Source: Alkalibacter saccharofermentans DSM 14828
Lineage (GTDB): Bacteria; Bacillota; Clostridia; Eubacteriales; Alkalibacteraceae
Assembly (NCBI RefSeq): GCF_900128885.1
Contig: NZ_FQTU01000002.1
Span: 62,001-126,000 of the forward strand
Length of the DNA stretch: 64,000 nt
Direction: 5' to 3'
The translations under genes and the position numbers were made by a program. The notes under the pieces are model-generated. The model saw nothing but the letters and a program-made list of their open reading frames with translations, did no database searches and was not told the DNA's origin. Positions 1-8,034 of the stretch are shown here, piece by piece (the stretch's first letter is position 1; each line of letters begins with the position of its first letter).

Positions 1-291
1 TTCATGGGAACACCTCACAGAGATGTGACCATAGGGGACAAGGTATTTGAAGGAATACTAAGAAAAGAACTTACTGTAAAGGGATCCTGGTGCTATGATT
101 ACAAGGAACTTCCCATTGACGAATGGCAGGTTGGCATAGATTATCTTAATAGCGGAAAAGTGAAGGCAGACCATATGATTACCCATAGATTTCCCCTTGA
201 AAAAGCACAGGATGCATTTGAGGTCGTTAAGACAAGAGATAAATATTTCAACAAGGTTTTGATATATATCAATGAAAAGTTGCCCGAATAA
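1..291 (+). CDS. Zinc-type alcohol/polyol dehydrogenase, C-terminal part (5' end outside window)
   Basis: The reading frame is open from the first base, so the gene starts before the window; only the last 96 or so residues are visible. The segment with ITHRFPLEKAQDAFEVV is the usual C-terminal tail of medium-chain zinc dehydrogenases of the sorbitol / galactitol-1-phosphate 5-dehydrogenase group, which oxidise sugar alcohols with NAD. The catalytic zinc and Rossmann regions are not in view, so the substrate is inferred only. A SorC regulator and a GatB-like protein follow, which favours a galactitol or other polyol phosphate. Confidence 0.7.
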   Translation, partial: FMGTPHRDVTIGDKVFEGILRKELTVKGSWCYDYKELPIDEWQVGIDYLNSGKVKADHMITHRFPLEKAQDAFEVVKTRDKYFNKVLIYINEKLPE

Positions 292-299
292 GTATATCG

Positions 300-325
300 C
301 CCCATAAATCTTATGGGGTTTTTAT
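300..325 (+). terminator. Rho-independent terminator after the dehydrogenase gene
   Basis: Perfect 8-bp stem CCCCATAA / TTATGGGG with a 3-base loop followed by TTTTTAT, nine bases after the stop codon. Confidence 0.8.
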
Positions 326-409
326 ATGTATTTATATAAAAATACACTTCATAAATATAGAAATTGAGCTATAATGTATATAAAAGGGCTTGCTTAAAGG
401 GGAATTAAT

Positions 410-1279
410 ATGGAAGACATGAGAAATCTGCTGATAAAAATTGCGCACTACTATTACAGGCTGGATTATACACAAAATGAGATTGCAAATAAAATGAAGA
501 TGTCTAGACAAAGGGTCAACAGACTGCTAAAAAAAGTAAGAGAAGAAGGAATCGTAAAAATAAATATTGAAGGATACAATGAAAGCTTCGCTGAGCTGGA
601 AAGCGGACTTGAAGAAAAATTCAATCTTGACAGAGCTATAGTAGTAAAAGCTCTTGAGAGTGAAAATCTATATGAGGCTTTGGCGATGGAAGGGGTTAAT
701 TACCTTGTAGATATACTAAGAGACGGATTGAAGATAGGTGTCTCCTGGGGAAAGACGCTATACCATCTTTCTGCAAACCTGCCATCGAATTCAAATAGAT
801 TCCAAGACATATCTGTTACTCAGCTTGTCGGTGGAATGAGCTCCGAGGATGGACCGCGCAAATCTGATGAAATAACCAGGATGATAGGAGATAAATTAAA
901 TGCAAAGACTTACTTTTTATTTGCTCCTACCTTCGTTAAAAACCCGCTCATAAAGGAAGAGTATCTAAAGGAAGAATCAATAAAAGAAGTTTTTAAGCAG
1001 ATTGAAAGCTGTGATGTGGTATTTTTGAGCATCGGTGAAGTAAGCAAATACTCTTCGTCTCTAAAAACTACGTTGATAGACGAATCAGACTACGAGGAGA
1101 TACTTGAGCTCGGCGGCGTTGGAAATATAAGCTTAAGGTATTTTGATGAAAATGGAAATATTTTAGATTGCGACTTGAACAAATCGGTAATGGGCATTGA
1201 GCCTGAAACGTTTAAGAAAATTCCTGAGGTTGTGTGCATGACCGGAGGAAAAGAAAAGGGCATTAAGGGCCGGACTTAA
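410..1279 (+). CDS. SorC/DeoR-family sugar-responsive transcriptional regulator, C-terminus frameshifted
   Basis: An N-terminal helix-turn-helix (about residues 15-55, with YTQNEIANKMKMSRQRVNRLL) is followed by a SorC-type sugar-phosphate binding domain (about 60-285). Such proteins repress or activate sugar or polyol catabolic operons. The start follows AAAGGGGAATTAAT. The frame ends with GGKEKGIKGRT at 289 residues, whereas the family normally continues with a segment ending in a GGYI-LITD-type motif. That segment is present in another frame from 1260 to the stop at 1347-1349, giving ALRAGLKGGYINTLITDEE. The gene therefore carries a frameshift near 1256-1262, by mutation or sequencing error. 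Neighbours suggest a polyol PTS locus. Confidence 0.82.
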   Translation: MEDMRNLLIKIAHYYYRLDYTQNEIANKMKMSRQRVNRLLKKVREEGIVKINIEGYNESFAELESGLEEKFNLDRAIVVKALESENLYEALAMEGVNYLVDILRDGLKIGVSWGKTLYHLSANLPSNSNRFQDISVTQLVGGMSSEDGPRKSDEITRMIGDKLNAKTYFLFAPTFVKNPLIKEEYLKEESIKEVFKQIESCDVVFLSIGEVSKYSSSLKTTLIDESDYEEILELGGVGNISLRYFDENGNILDCDLNKSVMGIEPETFKKIPEVVCMTGGKEKGIKGRT

Positions 1280-1346
1280 AGGTGGATACATAAATACCTT
1301 GATAACTGATGAAGAAACGGCGAAGAGCATACTTTCTGATAACAAA

Positions 1347-1381
1347 TAAAAAAACCAGGGCATCCGCCTCGGTTTTTTATT
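1347..1381. terminator. Bidirectional terminator between convergent genes
   Basis: ACCAGG / CCTcGGT stem with a bulged C, flanked by A6 on one side and T6 on the other, so it can work on both strands for the SorC gene and the IIB-like gene. Confidence 0.65.
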
Positions 1382-1383
1382 TG

Positions 1384-1659
1384 TTACAGGTGTTTTTTAA
1401 GTTCCTCGTAAACCTTTTTTTCACCCATTTGAGGATAGATAAGTCCAAGACCATCTACGACAGGTGCCTTGAACGAAAAGCTCTGTTTGTTCAGCATTAC
1501 TATTACATCCGGGTTTATTTTTTCTTCCTCTTCCAGAGGTTTTTGTGTAAAAATATTCACGTTTACAACTTCGGTATCGCTGCCGATATTTTTTTTGATT
1601 GCACCGATCAATTTTTCTGCTTTTTTGTCGTTTATGCCGCCTACCATCATAATTTTCAT
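1384..1659 (-). CDS. PTS IIB (galactitol/lactose type)-like small protein lacking the active-site Cys
   Basis: 91 residues with start MKIMMVGGINDKKAEKLIGAI. The fold pattern, a first beta strand then a long helix and a C-terminal VVDGLGLIYPQMGEKKVYEEL, resembles GatB-type PTS IIB subunits that end in a similar 'P-V-GLPF-TGIG' stretch. True IIB proteins carry a phosphorylated Cys directly after strand 1; here that place is GGIND and the protein contains no cysteine at all. It may be a regulatory or degenerate relative. The start is preceded by AGGAGGCGTAAC. Family assignment rests on shape and position beside the SorC gene, so it is moderate. Confidence 0.5.
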   Translation of the reverse strand: MKIMMVGGINDKKAEKLIGAIKKNIGSDTEVVNVNIFTQKPLEEEEKINPDVIVMLNKQSFSFKAPVVDGLGLIYPQMGEKKVYEELKKHL

Positions 1660-1732
1660 CTGTTACGCCTCCTTAATAAACTTTAAACTTTCAATTAGAT
1701 TATATCATAAATTCATCAAAAGTAATACTAGT

Positions 1733-1744
1733 GAACAAATGTTC
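1733..1744. promoter_or_regulatory. LexA/SOS-box-like inverted repeat
   Basis: GAACAAATGTTC matches the Firmicutes SOS core GAAC-N4-GTTC exactly, although the flanks are T and A rather than C and G. It lies between the divergent IIB-like gene and the ABC importer. Other palindrome-binding repressors could use it. Confidence 0.25.
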
Positions 1745-1903
1745 AAGTGAAAATATCTTGCTGAAAAGAATAAAAACGACATGTATTTTACACATCAAAA
1801 AATGTATATTTATTCTGAAGGTTATGATATAATAAAAAACTAATAAAACTGTTGATAGAAAAGGGAAAGACAGTAAAATATAAATTTTGGGGAGGTAATA
1901 AAA

Positions 1904-2704
1904 ATGAAAAAAATTTCTTTGATTATGGCTGTGCTTTTATTGTCGGCGATATTGATGTTTGCAGGATGTTCTTCAGATTCAGCTGGAGGAGACGTTCTGA
2001 GAATCGGCGTAGATGATTCTTATCCGCCTATGGAGTACAGAGACGAAAACAACGAACTAGTGGGCTTTGATATTGCCCTTGCAAGGGCAATTGGCGAGAA
2101 ACTAGATATGGAAGTCGAATTCGTATCAACGGCATGGGACGGCATATTCCAAGGTCTTGAGACTCAGAACTATGATGTTATCATTTCTTCAGTAAGCATA
2201 ACTCCAAGCAGATTAGAGACGTTTTTGTTTTCAGAGCCATATTTAGCTAACGGTCAAGTAATAGTCGTAAAGCCTGGAGACGTTTCGGTACAATCCCCGG
2301 AAGATCTTGACGGAAAAACGGTTGGCGTACAACTTGGAACTACAGCAGACAATGCGGTTCAGAAATACATGGAAGAGCTTGATATTGAGCTAATTAAATA
2401 CGATGAGATAATCCAGACCTTTTCAGCTATGAAGGCAGGTTATGTGGATTACATAGTAGTAGACTATCCCGTTGCAATCGAATATGTAGGAAATGATCCG
2501 GCAAGCTTTGAGATTTCAACTGCCCAGCTTACAAACGAGCCTATCGGCGTTTGCATAAGAAAAGACGACGTGGAGCTTAAGGAAAAAATAGACCAGGCGT
2601 TAAGTGAATTGAGAGAAGAAGGAACACTGGCTCAAATATCGATAGAATGGTTAAAAGAAGACTATACCTCAAATATTGACACAGAGCTGAATGTAATAGA
2701 ATAA
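1904..2704 (+). CDS. Amino acid ABC transporter, substrate-binding lipoprotein
   Basis: 266 residues. An N-terminal lipoprotein signal (about residues 1-21) ends in a lipobox MFAGC with Cys22, so the protein is anchored outside the membrane. The body is a family 3 solute-binding protein: RIGVDDSYPPMEYRDENNELVGFDIALARAI at the start of lobe 1 and DGKTVGVQLGTTADN in lobe 2 are typical for polar amino acid binders (His, Gln, Arg, Cys types). It is first of a three-gene importer with the permease and ATPase that follow. The start has GGGGAGGTAATAAAA upstream. The exact amino acid cannot be decided. Confidence 0.9.
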   Translation: MKKISLIMAVLLLSAILMFAGCSSDSAGGDVLRIGVDDSYPPMEYRDENNELVGFDIALARAIGEKLDMEVEFVSTAWDGIFQGLETQNYDVIISSVSITPSRLETFLFSEPYLANGQVIVVKPGDVSVQSPEDLDGKTVGVQLGTTADNAVQKYMEELDIELIKYDEIIQTFSAMKAGYVDYIVVDYPVAIEYVGNDPASFEISTAQLTNEPIGVCIRKDDVELKEKIDQALSELREEGTLAQISIEWLKEDYTSNIDTELNVIE

Positions 2705-2780
2705 TTAAATTGAAGGGTAAGCTTGTATAGGATTGAGCTATGCAAGCTTATTTCGCTCATGTAATGAAAGGAAGATTAAA

Positions 2781-3440
2781 TTGTTGACTACGCCTCAGGT
2801 AATGGCGATGTTTCAAGGGACAATCGTAACGATACAGTTGACTGTCGTCGCCATTATCGCAGGAATTATGTTGGGGGTTGTCCTTGCATTGGGGAGGATA
2901 TCTAAAAGCAGATTCCTAAATTCAATAACATGGTTTTACGTTTGGGTATTCAGAGGCACGCCTCTTTTGATGCAGCTTTTCATAATAGTATATGCAATAC
3001 CCTTGTTTACCTTAGATGTATTTGGAGCACCTGTCAGGCTGCCTTTATTAGTTGCAGCAGCTGTAGCCTATTCATTGAACTCAGCGGCTTACTTAGCTGA
3101 AATATTTCGGGCGGGCATACAATCTATAGATAAAGGTCAGATGGAAGCTTCAAAGGCATTGGGGATGAGCTACTACCAGGCAATGTTTAAAATAATCATA
3201 CCTCAAGCTTATAGAAGGCTCATACCACCAGTTGGGAATGAGCTTATAATGTTGCTGAAGGATACTTCACTTGTCGCCTCGATTGGTCTGTTTGATCTTT
3301 TGCGTACAGTCAACCAGATGTCAAATGCGACAGGAAGATGGTATTATTACATATACGCAGCTGTAGTGTATCTGTTTTTAACTTCTATCGTACAGCTGGG
3401 TTTCGAGAGGATCGAAAAGAGGTATTCAATTTATGATTAA
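2781..3440 (+). CDS. Amino acid ABC transporter, permease
   Basis: Membrane subunit of the polar amino acid importer (HisM/GlnP type, about 219 residues). It has several hydrophobic spans and the EAA coupling loop, EASKALGMSYYQAMFKIIIPQA, around residues 120-142, which contacts the ATPase. The frame is open from a TTG at 2733, but only TTG 2781 has a well-spaced Shine-Dalgarno (GAAAGGAAG at 2766-2773), so that start is preferred; TTG 2784 is equally possible. The 3' end overlaps the ATPase gene by 8 bases, showing translational coupling. Confidence 0.88.
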   Translation: MLTTPQVMAMFQGTIVTIQLTVVAIIAGIMLGVVLALGRISKSRFLNSITWFYVWVFRGTPLLMQLFIIVYAIPLFTLDVFGAPVRLPLLVAAAVAYSLNSAAYLAEIFRAGIQSIDKGQMEASKALGMSYYQAMFKIIIPQAYRRLIPPVGNELIMLLKDTSLVASIGLFDLLRTVNQMSNATGRWYYYIYAAVVYLFLTSIVQLGFERIEKRYSIYD

Positions 3441-4185
3441 GCTAGAAAATGTATATAAGTCATTTGGAGATTTAGAAGTGCTTAAAGATATAAATCTTGA
3501 GGTTAATCCGGGAGAAGTGGTTTGCGTCATTGGCCCCAGCGGTTCCGGCAAAAGCACCATGCTTCGTTGCTTGAATCAGCTTGAGAGGATTACAAGCGGC
3601 AAGATTTACATAGATGGGGAGCTTGCAGATCAGAGGGAGATGGGCAAAGACCTTCAGGATATTCCGGCGGAAAAAGTCCAGGAACTATGCACTGAACTGG
3701 GGATGGTCTTTCAGAGGTTCAATCTGTTTCCACATCTAACGGTTTATGAGAACATAACGATAGCACCTAAAATCGTAAAAAAATTCAAAGAAGAAGATAT
3801 AAAGGCTATCGCTTATGATTTATTGAAGCTTGTGGGACTTGAAGACAAAAAAGACGAGTACCCTTCAAGGCTATCAGGAGGACAACAGCAAAGGGTGGCG
3901 ATTGCCAGAGCTCTTGCCATGCAACCGAAAATAATGCTCTTTGATGAACCGACCTCCGCACTGGATCCTGAGCTTGTGGGAGAAGTGCTCGAGGTCATGA
4001 AAAAGCTTGCTAAGGACGGAATGACCATGATCGTGGTAACTCATGAAATGGGATTTGCCAAGGAAGTGGGCACTAGGGTCATATTTATGGATGAAGGAAG
4101 AATAGTAGAGCAGGGAGAACCAAGCCAGATATTTGCAGACCCAAAAGAAGATAGGACTAAGGCATTTTTAAAGAAGATTTTATAA
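3433..4185 (+). CDS. Amino acid ABC transporter, ATP-binding protein
   Basis: Cytoplasmic ATPase of the importer, 250 residues, the usual length for GlnQ/HisP-type subunits. Walker A GPSGSGKST (residues 34-42), signature LSGGQQQR (147-154), Walker B IMLFDE (167-172), and H-loop in VVTHEM are all intact. It overlaps the permease by 8 bases and ends the operon before a strong hairpin. Confidence 0.94.
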   Translation: MIKLENVYKSFGDLEVLKDINLEVNPGEVVCVIGPSGSGKSTMLRCLNQLERITSGKIYIDGELADQREMGKDLQDIPAEKVQELCTELGMVFQRFNLFPHLTVYENITIAPKIVKKFKEEDIKAIAYDLLKLVGLEDKKDEYPSRLSGGQQQRVAIARALAMQPKIMLFDEPTSALDPELVGEVLEVMKKLAKDGMTMIVVTHEMGFAKEVGTRVIFMDEGRIVEQGEPSQIFADPKEDRTKAFLKKIL

Positions 4186-4192
4186 ATTATTT

Positions 4193-4222
4193 CCGGGTAA
4201 TCGATGGATTATCCGGTTTTAT
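4193..4222. terminator. Terminator between the convergent ABC importer and EamA genes
   Basis: Ten-pair stem CCGGGTAATC / GATTATCCGG with loop GATG, then TTTTATTATTTT. The hairpin overlaps the stop codon of the minus-strand gene. Confidence 0.8.
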
Positions 4223-5117
4223 TATTTTCGGCCAAAGCTTTAACTGACTCTTTAGCAGAAGAAATCGATCCGATGTAAAGAGATAAGACTATTACAAATC
4301 CACCTGCCCACTGCATTCCACTTAAAACTTCTCCAAGAAATATTCTTCCTGTGAGCATAGTGGTAACAGGGATGAAGTTCACAAACAAAGTGGTAGACAG
4401 CACTCCAAGATGCTTCAGTGCATATATATAGAAAAGAAAACCACCTGCAGATGCCGCAATACCTAGAAACAAAATATGAGAAAATTCCGCCAAGCTGGCA
4501 TTTAATGTGAAACTTTCTTCTTTGAACATGACTATGAAAAACAAGCTAATAAAAGCTATAATGGTTTGCCAGGTAGTTATGGCAAGAGGTGAATAGCTCC
4601 TATATAAAGGGCCGTTTAGGTAGTTAAAGGCTATCCAGCACACAGCTGCTCCGAAAATAAATACTACCCCCAGAGGATCAACAACACCGGAGCCAGGGCT
4701 TCCTATCACAAGAATGACGCCTGCAAAAGACATGGTGACGCTTGCCATTTTGACAGCTGTCAGTCTGTTTTTAAAGAAGACTACATCGGTGAGAAGGGAA
4801 AGTACGGGTATCATCCCTATTATGATTGAAGATATTGAGGCATTTGTTAGCATAATGCCGTTGCTCTCCAATAAAAAGTATGCGGTATACCCTATCCCGG
4901 AACAGAAAATAAACCTGGGGATATCCGCTAGGTTTAAATATAGTTTCTTTTCCCGTAACTTCAAAAGAATGATGAGAAATACCGACGATATTAAAAACCT
5001 ATAAAAAACCAATAAATCAGGACTTATTACATCCACAAGGATCTTTGTGCTTATATATGAAAATCCCCAAATTACCGTAGTTAAGGATGCAGCTAAATAT
5101 GATTTATTTCTATCCAT
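4209..5117 (-). CDS. EamA-family (DMT superfamily) membrane transporter
   Basis: About 302 residues with ten hydrophobic spans in two EamA repeats; the first repeat shows SLTTVIWGFSYISTKIL and the second begins near VVDPLGVVFIFGAAVCW. Family members export amino acids, nucleosides or other metabolites; the substrate here is unknown. A TTG start 15 bases upstream is in frame, but ATG 5117 has GGAGGT seven bases before it and is the better start. It stands alone on the minus strand between convergent and divergent neighbours. Confidence 0.85.
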   Translation of the reverse strand: MDRNKSYLAASLTTVIWGFSYISTKILVDVISPDLLVFYRFLISSVFLIILLKLREKKLYLNLADIPRFIFCSGIGYTAYFLLESNGIMLTNASISSIIIGMIPVLSLLTDVVFFKNRLTAVKMASVTMSFAGVILVIGSPGSGVVDPLGVVFIFGAAVCWIAFNYLNGPLYRSYSPLAITTWQTIIAFISLFFIVMFKEESFTLNASLAEFSHILFLGIAASAGGFLFYIYALKHLGVLSTTLFVNFIPVTTMLTGRIFLGEVLSGMQWAGGFVIVLSLYIGSISSAKESVKALAENNKTG

Positions 5118-5252
5118 GAATGTGACCTCCAAAAATTTTAGTCTCCGCTTATATTATAGCAAAAGATAAAAAAAAATAAATAGAACATGAAATTATAGAT
5201 TAAAGGGAGTTCACCTGGGTATCATATTATAGTATCAGAAAGGATGATTAAT

Positions 5253-5717
5253 GTGAGCTTGAAAAAAGGAGATATGGCTCCTCAGTTCACCCTTAGAGAC
5301 CATTTGGGTAATGAGCATAGCCTAGAAGATTTTAAAGGGAAAAAAGTAGTGCTGTATTTTTATCCCAAGGACGATACTCCTGGATGTACGGATGAAGCGT
5401 TGCAGTTTAAAGATTTATATGAAGAGTTTCAACAAAAGGATACGATAATAGTAGGCATAAGCAAGGATTCAGAAAAATCTCATCAGAAATTTATTGATAA
5501 ATATGAATTGCCATTTATATTATTAAGCGATCCTGAGCTTGAGACAATTAAAGCCTATGACGTTTGGGCTCTTAAAAAGAAATTTGGCAAAGAATACTAT
5601 GGGATTTCCAGAAGCACCTTTGTAATTGACGAAGAGGGAATAATACAAGAGGCATTTCTAAATGTAAAGGTTAAAGACCATGGAAATGAAATTAAAGAGT
5701 GCATCTTAAGAATCTGA
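5253..5717 (+). CDS. bcp: Thiol peroxidase of the Bcp/PrxQ type, 1-Cys form
   Basis: AhpC/TSA-fold peroxiredoxin that reduces hydroperoxides. The peroxidatic motif is YPKDDTPGCTDEALQF with Cys45. Many Bcp proteins have a resolving Cys five residues later; that position is Leu-Gln here and no other Cys lies nearby in the helix, so this looks like a 1-Cys type that needs an outside thiol. An ATG at 5244 is in frame, but AAAGG directly abuts it, so GTG 5253 is preferred. The rubredoxin gene follows 60 bases downstream, a pairing that fits oxygen and peroxide defence in an anaerobe. Confidence 0.88.
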   Translation: MSLKKGDMAPQFTLRDHLGNEHSLEDFKGKKVVLYFYPKDDTPGCTDEALQFKDLYEEFQQKDTIIVGISKDSEKSHQKFIDKYELPFILLSDPELETIKAYDVWALKKKFGKEYYGISRSTFVIDEEGIIQEAFLNVKVKDHGNEIKECILRI

Positions 5718-5777
5718 CAATGAAAGCAAGGGTTAAAAAGCCCATTGCATATATTAAACTACAAGGAGGAGTTGCAA

Positions 5778-5939
5778 ATGCAAAAATACGAATGTGTAAT
5801 CTGCGGTTATATTTATGATCCGGCTGAAGGAGATCCGGACAATGGTGTGGATCCGGGAACAGCTTTTGCTGATATTCCAGACGATTGGGTATGCCCATTG
5901 TGTGGAGCTGGAAAAGAAGATTTCCAGGAAGTAGAGTAA
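5778..5939 (+). CDS. Rubredoxin
   Basis: 53 residues. The two iron-binding knuckles are CVICG near the N-terminus and CPLCG near the C-terminus, with the family motif DPAEGDPDNGV and PDDWVCP between them. It carries single electrons, typically to superoxide reductase, rubrerythrin or oxygen-reducing flavoproteins. AAGGAGG lies eight bases before ATG 5778; an in-frame ATG at 5745 has no such site and would add an unusual extension. A terminator follows immediately. Confidence 0.96.
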   Translation: MQKYECVICGYIYDPAEGDPDNGVDPGTAFADIPDDWVCPLCGAGKEDFQEVE

Positions 5940-5947
5940 AATATTAG

Positions 5948-5989
5948 AACCCTATGTTACAGTCAAATGACGTGACAGGGGTTTTTTTA
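5948..5989 (+). terminator. Terminator after rubredoxin
   Basis: AACCCT...GTTAC pairs with GTGAC...AGGGGTT around a short loop, followed by a run of seven T. Confidence 0.7.
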
Positions 5990-6048
5990 TTGGACGAAAA
6001 AACAGTTGTAATGATATAATGGGTTATTATTAAGTAAAGGAAGATATC

Positions 6049-6891
6049 ATGAGAGAAATTCATATTGATGAGATAAAAATCAAAGTATACGACGCCTTGC
6101 TTCAAATCAATTGCGTGCTGTCGCCGGATGTTTCATCGGCATTAATTGCTGGAGTAGAAAGGGAAGAATCTGAAGTTGGTAGATCAATATTTGAGGACAT
6201 ACTAAAAAACAATGAAATAGCAAAAGATAAAAAGGTGCCCATCTGTCAGGATACGGGAATGGTCACGGCATTTGTGAAGGTTGGTCAGGCGGTACATGTA
6301 GTAGGGGGTAATATTTCCCGGGCAATAAACCAGGCCGTAAAGGAAGCCTACAAAGACGGTTATTTTCGAAAGTCAGTGGTTTCTGATCCTATTGAGAGGA
6401 AAAATACCCAGGACAATACGCCTGCCGTCATTCACTACGACATCGTGGAGGGAGAGGGAATAGAAATAGCTTTGACCGCCAAAGGCTTTGGCAGTGAAAA
6501 CATGAGCAGATTAAAGATGCTCAAGCCCTCGGAAGGAGTTGAGGGCGTGGTGGAGTTTATAACGGAAACAGTGGCTCTTGCAGGTCCAAATGCATGTCCA
6601 CCCTTGTTTTTAGGAATAGGGATAGGAGGGACGATGGAAAAGTGTGCCCTGTTGTCAAAGCAGGCTCTGCTTCGGGATGCAGATGAACCAAATCCTAATC
6701 AATATTATGCAGATCTTGAAGACAAACTGCTTGAGAGGCTCAACAGACTAGGTATAGGGCCGATGGGATTAGGAGGGACGACATCTGTATTGGGCGTGAA
6801 TATAGAGACGTTTCCGACTCATATAGCAGGCTTGCCTGTGGCAGTAAATATTTGCTGTCATGTGAACAGGCACATAAAAGTCAAGATATAA
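6049..6891 (+). CDS. Fumarate hydratase class I, alpha subunit (iron-sulfur)
   Basis: 280 residues, the N-terminal half of class I fumarase / L(+)-tartrate dehydratase encoded separately. The three Cys that hold the [4Fe-4S] cluster are visible in VPICQDTG (Cys66), GPNACPP and MEKCALL. It interconverts fumarate and malate with the beta subunit encoded 13 bases downstream. The start follows AAAGGAAGATATC. Tartrate or mesaconate activity cannot be excluded from sequence alone, but no tartrate genes are near. Confidence 0.92.
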   Translation: MREIHIDEIKIKVYDALLQINCVLSPDVSSALIAGVEREESEVGRSIFEDILKNNEIAKDKKVPICQDTGMVTAFVKVGQAVHVVGGNISRAINQAVKEAYKDGYFRKSVVSDPIERKNTQDNTPAVIHYDIVEGEGIEIALTAKGFGSENMSRLKMLKPSEGVEGVVEFITETVALAGPNACPPLFLGIGIGGTMEKCALLSKQALLRDADEPNPNQYYADLEDKLLERLNRLGIGPMGLGGTTSVLGVNIETFPTHIAGLPVAVNICCHVNRHIKVKI

Positions 6892-6904
6892 GGAGAATGT
6901 CATA

Positions 6905-7468
6905 ATGAAAGAAATTATTATCAACCTGCCTCTTGACGATAAAACGGCATCAGGACTAAAGGCGGGAGACCGAGTATTGTTAAATGGCATAATATATACG
7001 GCAAGAGATGCAGCTCACAAGAAAATGGTGGAGGAAATGGACAGCGGAAAGCCTTTGCCAATAGACATCAAAAATCAAACGATTTATTATGCTGGACCGT
7101 GTCCTGCCAAACCCGGGGATGTCATTGGTTCGATAGGACCAACCACATCCGGGAGAATGGACAGCTACGCTCCCAAACTGATCGAAAAAGGCCTAAAAGG
7201 AATGATAGGTAAAGGTGAGAGAAACCAAGATGTAATAAATGCCATGAAAGAACATGGAGCAGTTTACTTTGGGGCAGTAGGAGGGGCGGGAGCCTTGTTA
7301 AAAGAATCTGTTGTCTCTGCGCAAGTCGTGGCTTACGATGAGCTTGGAACTGAGGCTATAAGAAAGCTAAAGGTCAAAAACTTTCCTGCGGTGGTTATCA
7401 TAGATTCGTCGGGAGAGAACCTTTATATAACTCAGACAAAAAAATACAAAAGAACATTGGAGGATTAA
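6905..7468 (+). CDS. Fumarate hydratase class I, beta subunit
   Basis: 187 residues matching the C-terminal half of class I fumarase, with LLNGIIYTARDAAHKKM and GPTTSGRMD, parts of the substrate pocket. It forms the enzyme with the alpha subunit just upstream. AAGGAGAATGTCATA precedes the ATG. The next gene starts two bases after its stop, and its ribosome binding site lies within this gene's last codons. Confidence 0.92.
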   Translation: MKEIIINLPLDDKTASGLKAGDRVLLNGIIYTARDAAHKKMVEEMDSGKPLPIDIKNQTIYYAGPCPAKPGDVIGSIGPTTSGRMDSYAPKLIEKGLKGMIGKGERNQDVINAMKEHGAVYFGAVGGAGALLKESVVSAQVVAYDELGTEAIRKLKVKNFPAVVIIDSSGENLYITQTKKYKRTLED

Positions 7469-7470
7469 AG

Positions 7471-7965
7471 ATGGCTTTAAAGGCAAGAGAAATAAACAAA
7501 AGAGACGTGATGAACCCCAAAAAGCTGATAGCGATTTTTGTGGCTTTAATAATTTTTCAAGTAGGATATGGCATAATAACTGAGAACCTGGATCAGTCTA
7601 CTCAGGCGATAGTTTCTGCAATAGGTGTGGCGATAAGCTTGGGAATAACGATGTTTATATTGAGAAAAATGCTCCCGAGGTATGAAATGATCGTAGCAGA
7701 TAATAATTTAGTAATATATAAAGCCATGTTTTTCAAGCCGAGGATGGTAATTACTGTGCCTGTTGGCGACATTGTCGAGATAAAGCCCTTGTTTGAAAAA
7801 CAAGATCTAAAAGGCAGAAAGGTAGACTACACTTTGGTGGGAGTCAGAAACAAGATTAAATATGCGGTAGAATGGGACAAGAACGGAAAAAAAGTTCAAA
7901 TCCTAATACAAGCCAGCAAGAAGTTTGTTGAAAAGCTTGAGAAAGAAGTGACAAAAAACAAATAA
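7471..7965 (+). CDS. Membrane protein with two N-terminal spans and a PH-like domain, function unknown
   Basis: 164 residues, not assigned to a named family. Residues about 17-36 and 48-64 are hydrophobic spans, followed by a basic, beta-rich C-terminal half (from RYEMIVADNNLVIYK) that resembles small bacterial PH-like membrane proteins. It is co-transcribed with the fumarase genes: GGAGGA at 7459-7464 lies inside the beta subunit's last codons. A strong terminator closes the operon. No link to fumarase chemistry is evident. Confidence 0.7.
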   Translation: MALKAREINKRDVMNPKKLIAIFVALIIFQVGYGIITENLDQSTQAIVSAIGVAISLGITMFILRKMLPRYEMIVADNNLVIYKAMFFKPRMVITVPVGDIVEIKPLFEKQDLKGRKVDYTLVGVRNKIKYAVEWDKNGKKVQILIQASKKFVEKLEKEVTKNK

Positions 7966-7978
7966 AAAGGCAACAAAT

Positions 7979-8005
7979 AAAAAGAGAGGCTCTTCCTCTC
8001 TTTTT
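7979..8005. terminator. Strong bidirectional terminator
   Basis: Perfect AAAAAGAGAGG / CCTCTCTTTTT stem with a 5-base loop, serving the fumarase operon and the convergent thioredoxin gene. Confidence 0.9.
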
Positions 8006-8034
8006 CAATGTGCTGAGAAAGTCACTAAAAACAT

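Noticed and set aside
1805..1833. Sigma-A promoter before the amino acid ABC importer
   Set aside because: TATAAT at 1828-1833 is good, but the -35 at the right distance (TATATT) is poor; not listed as a feature.
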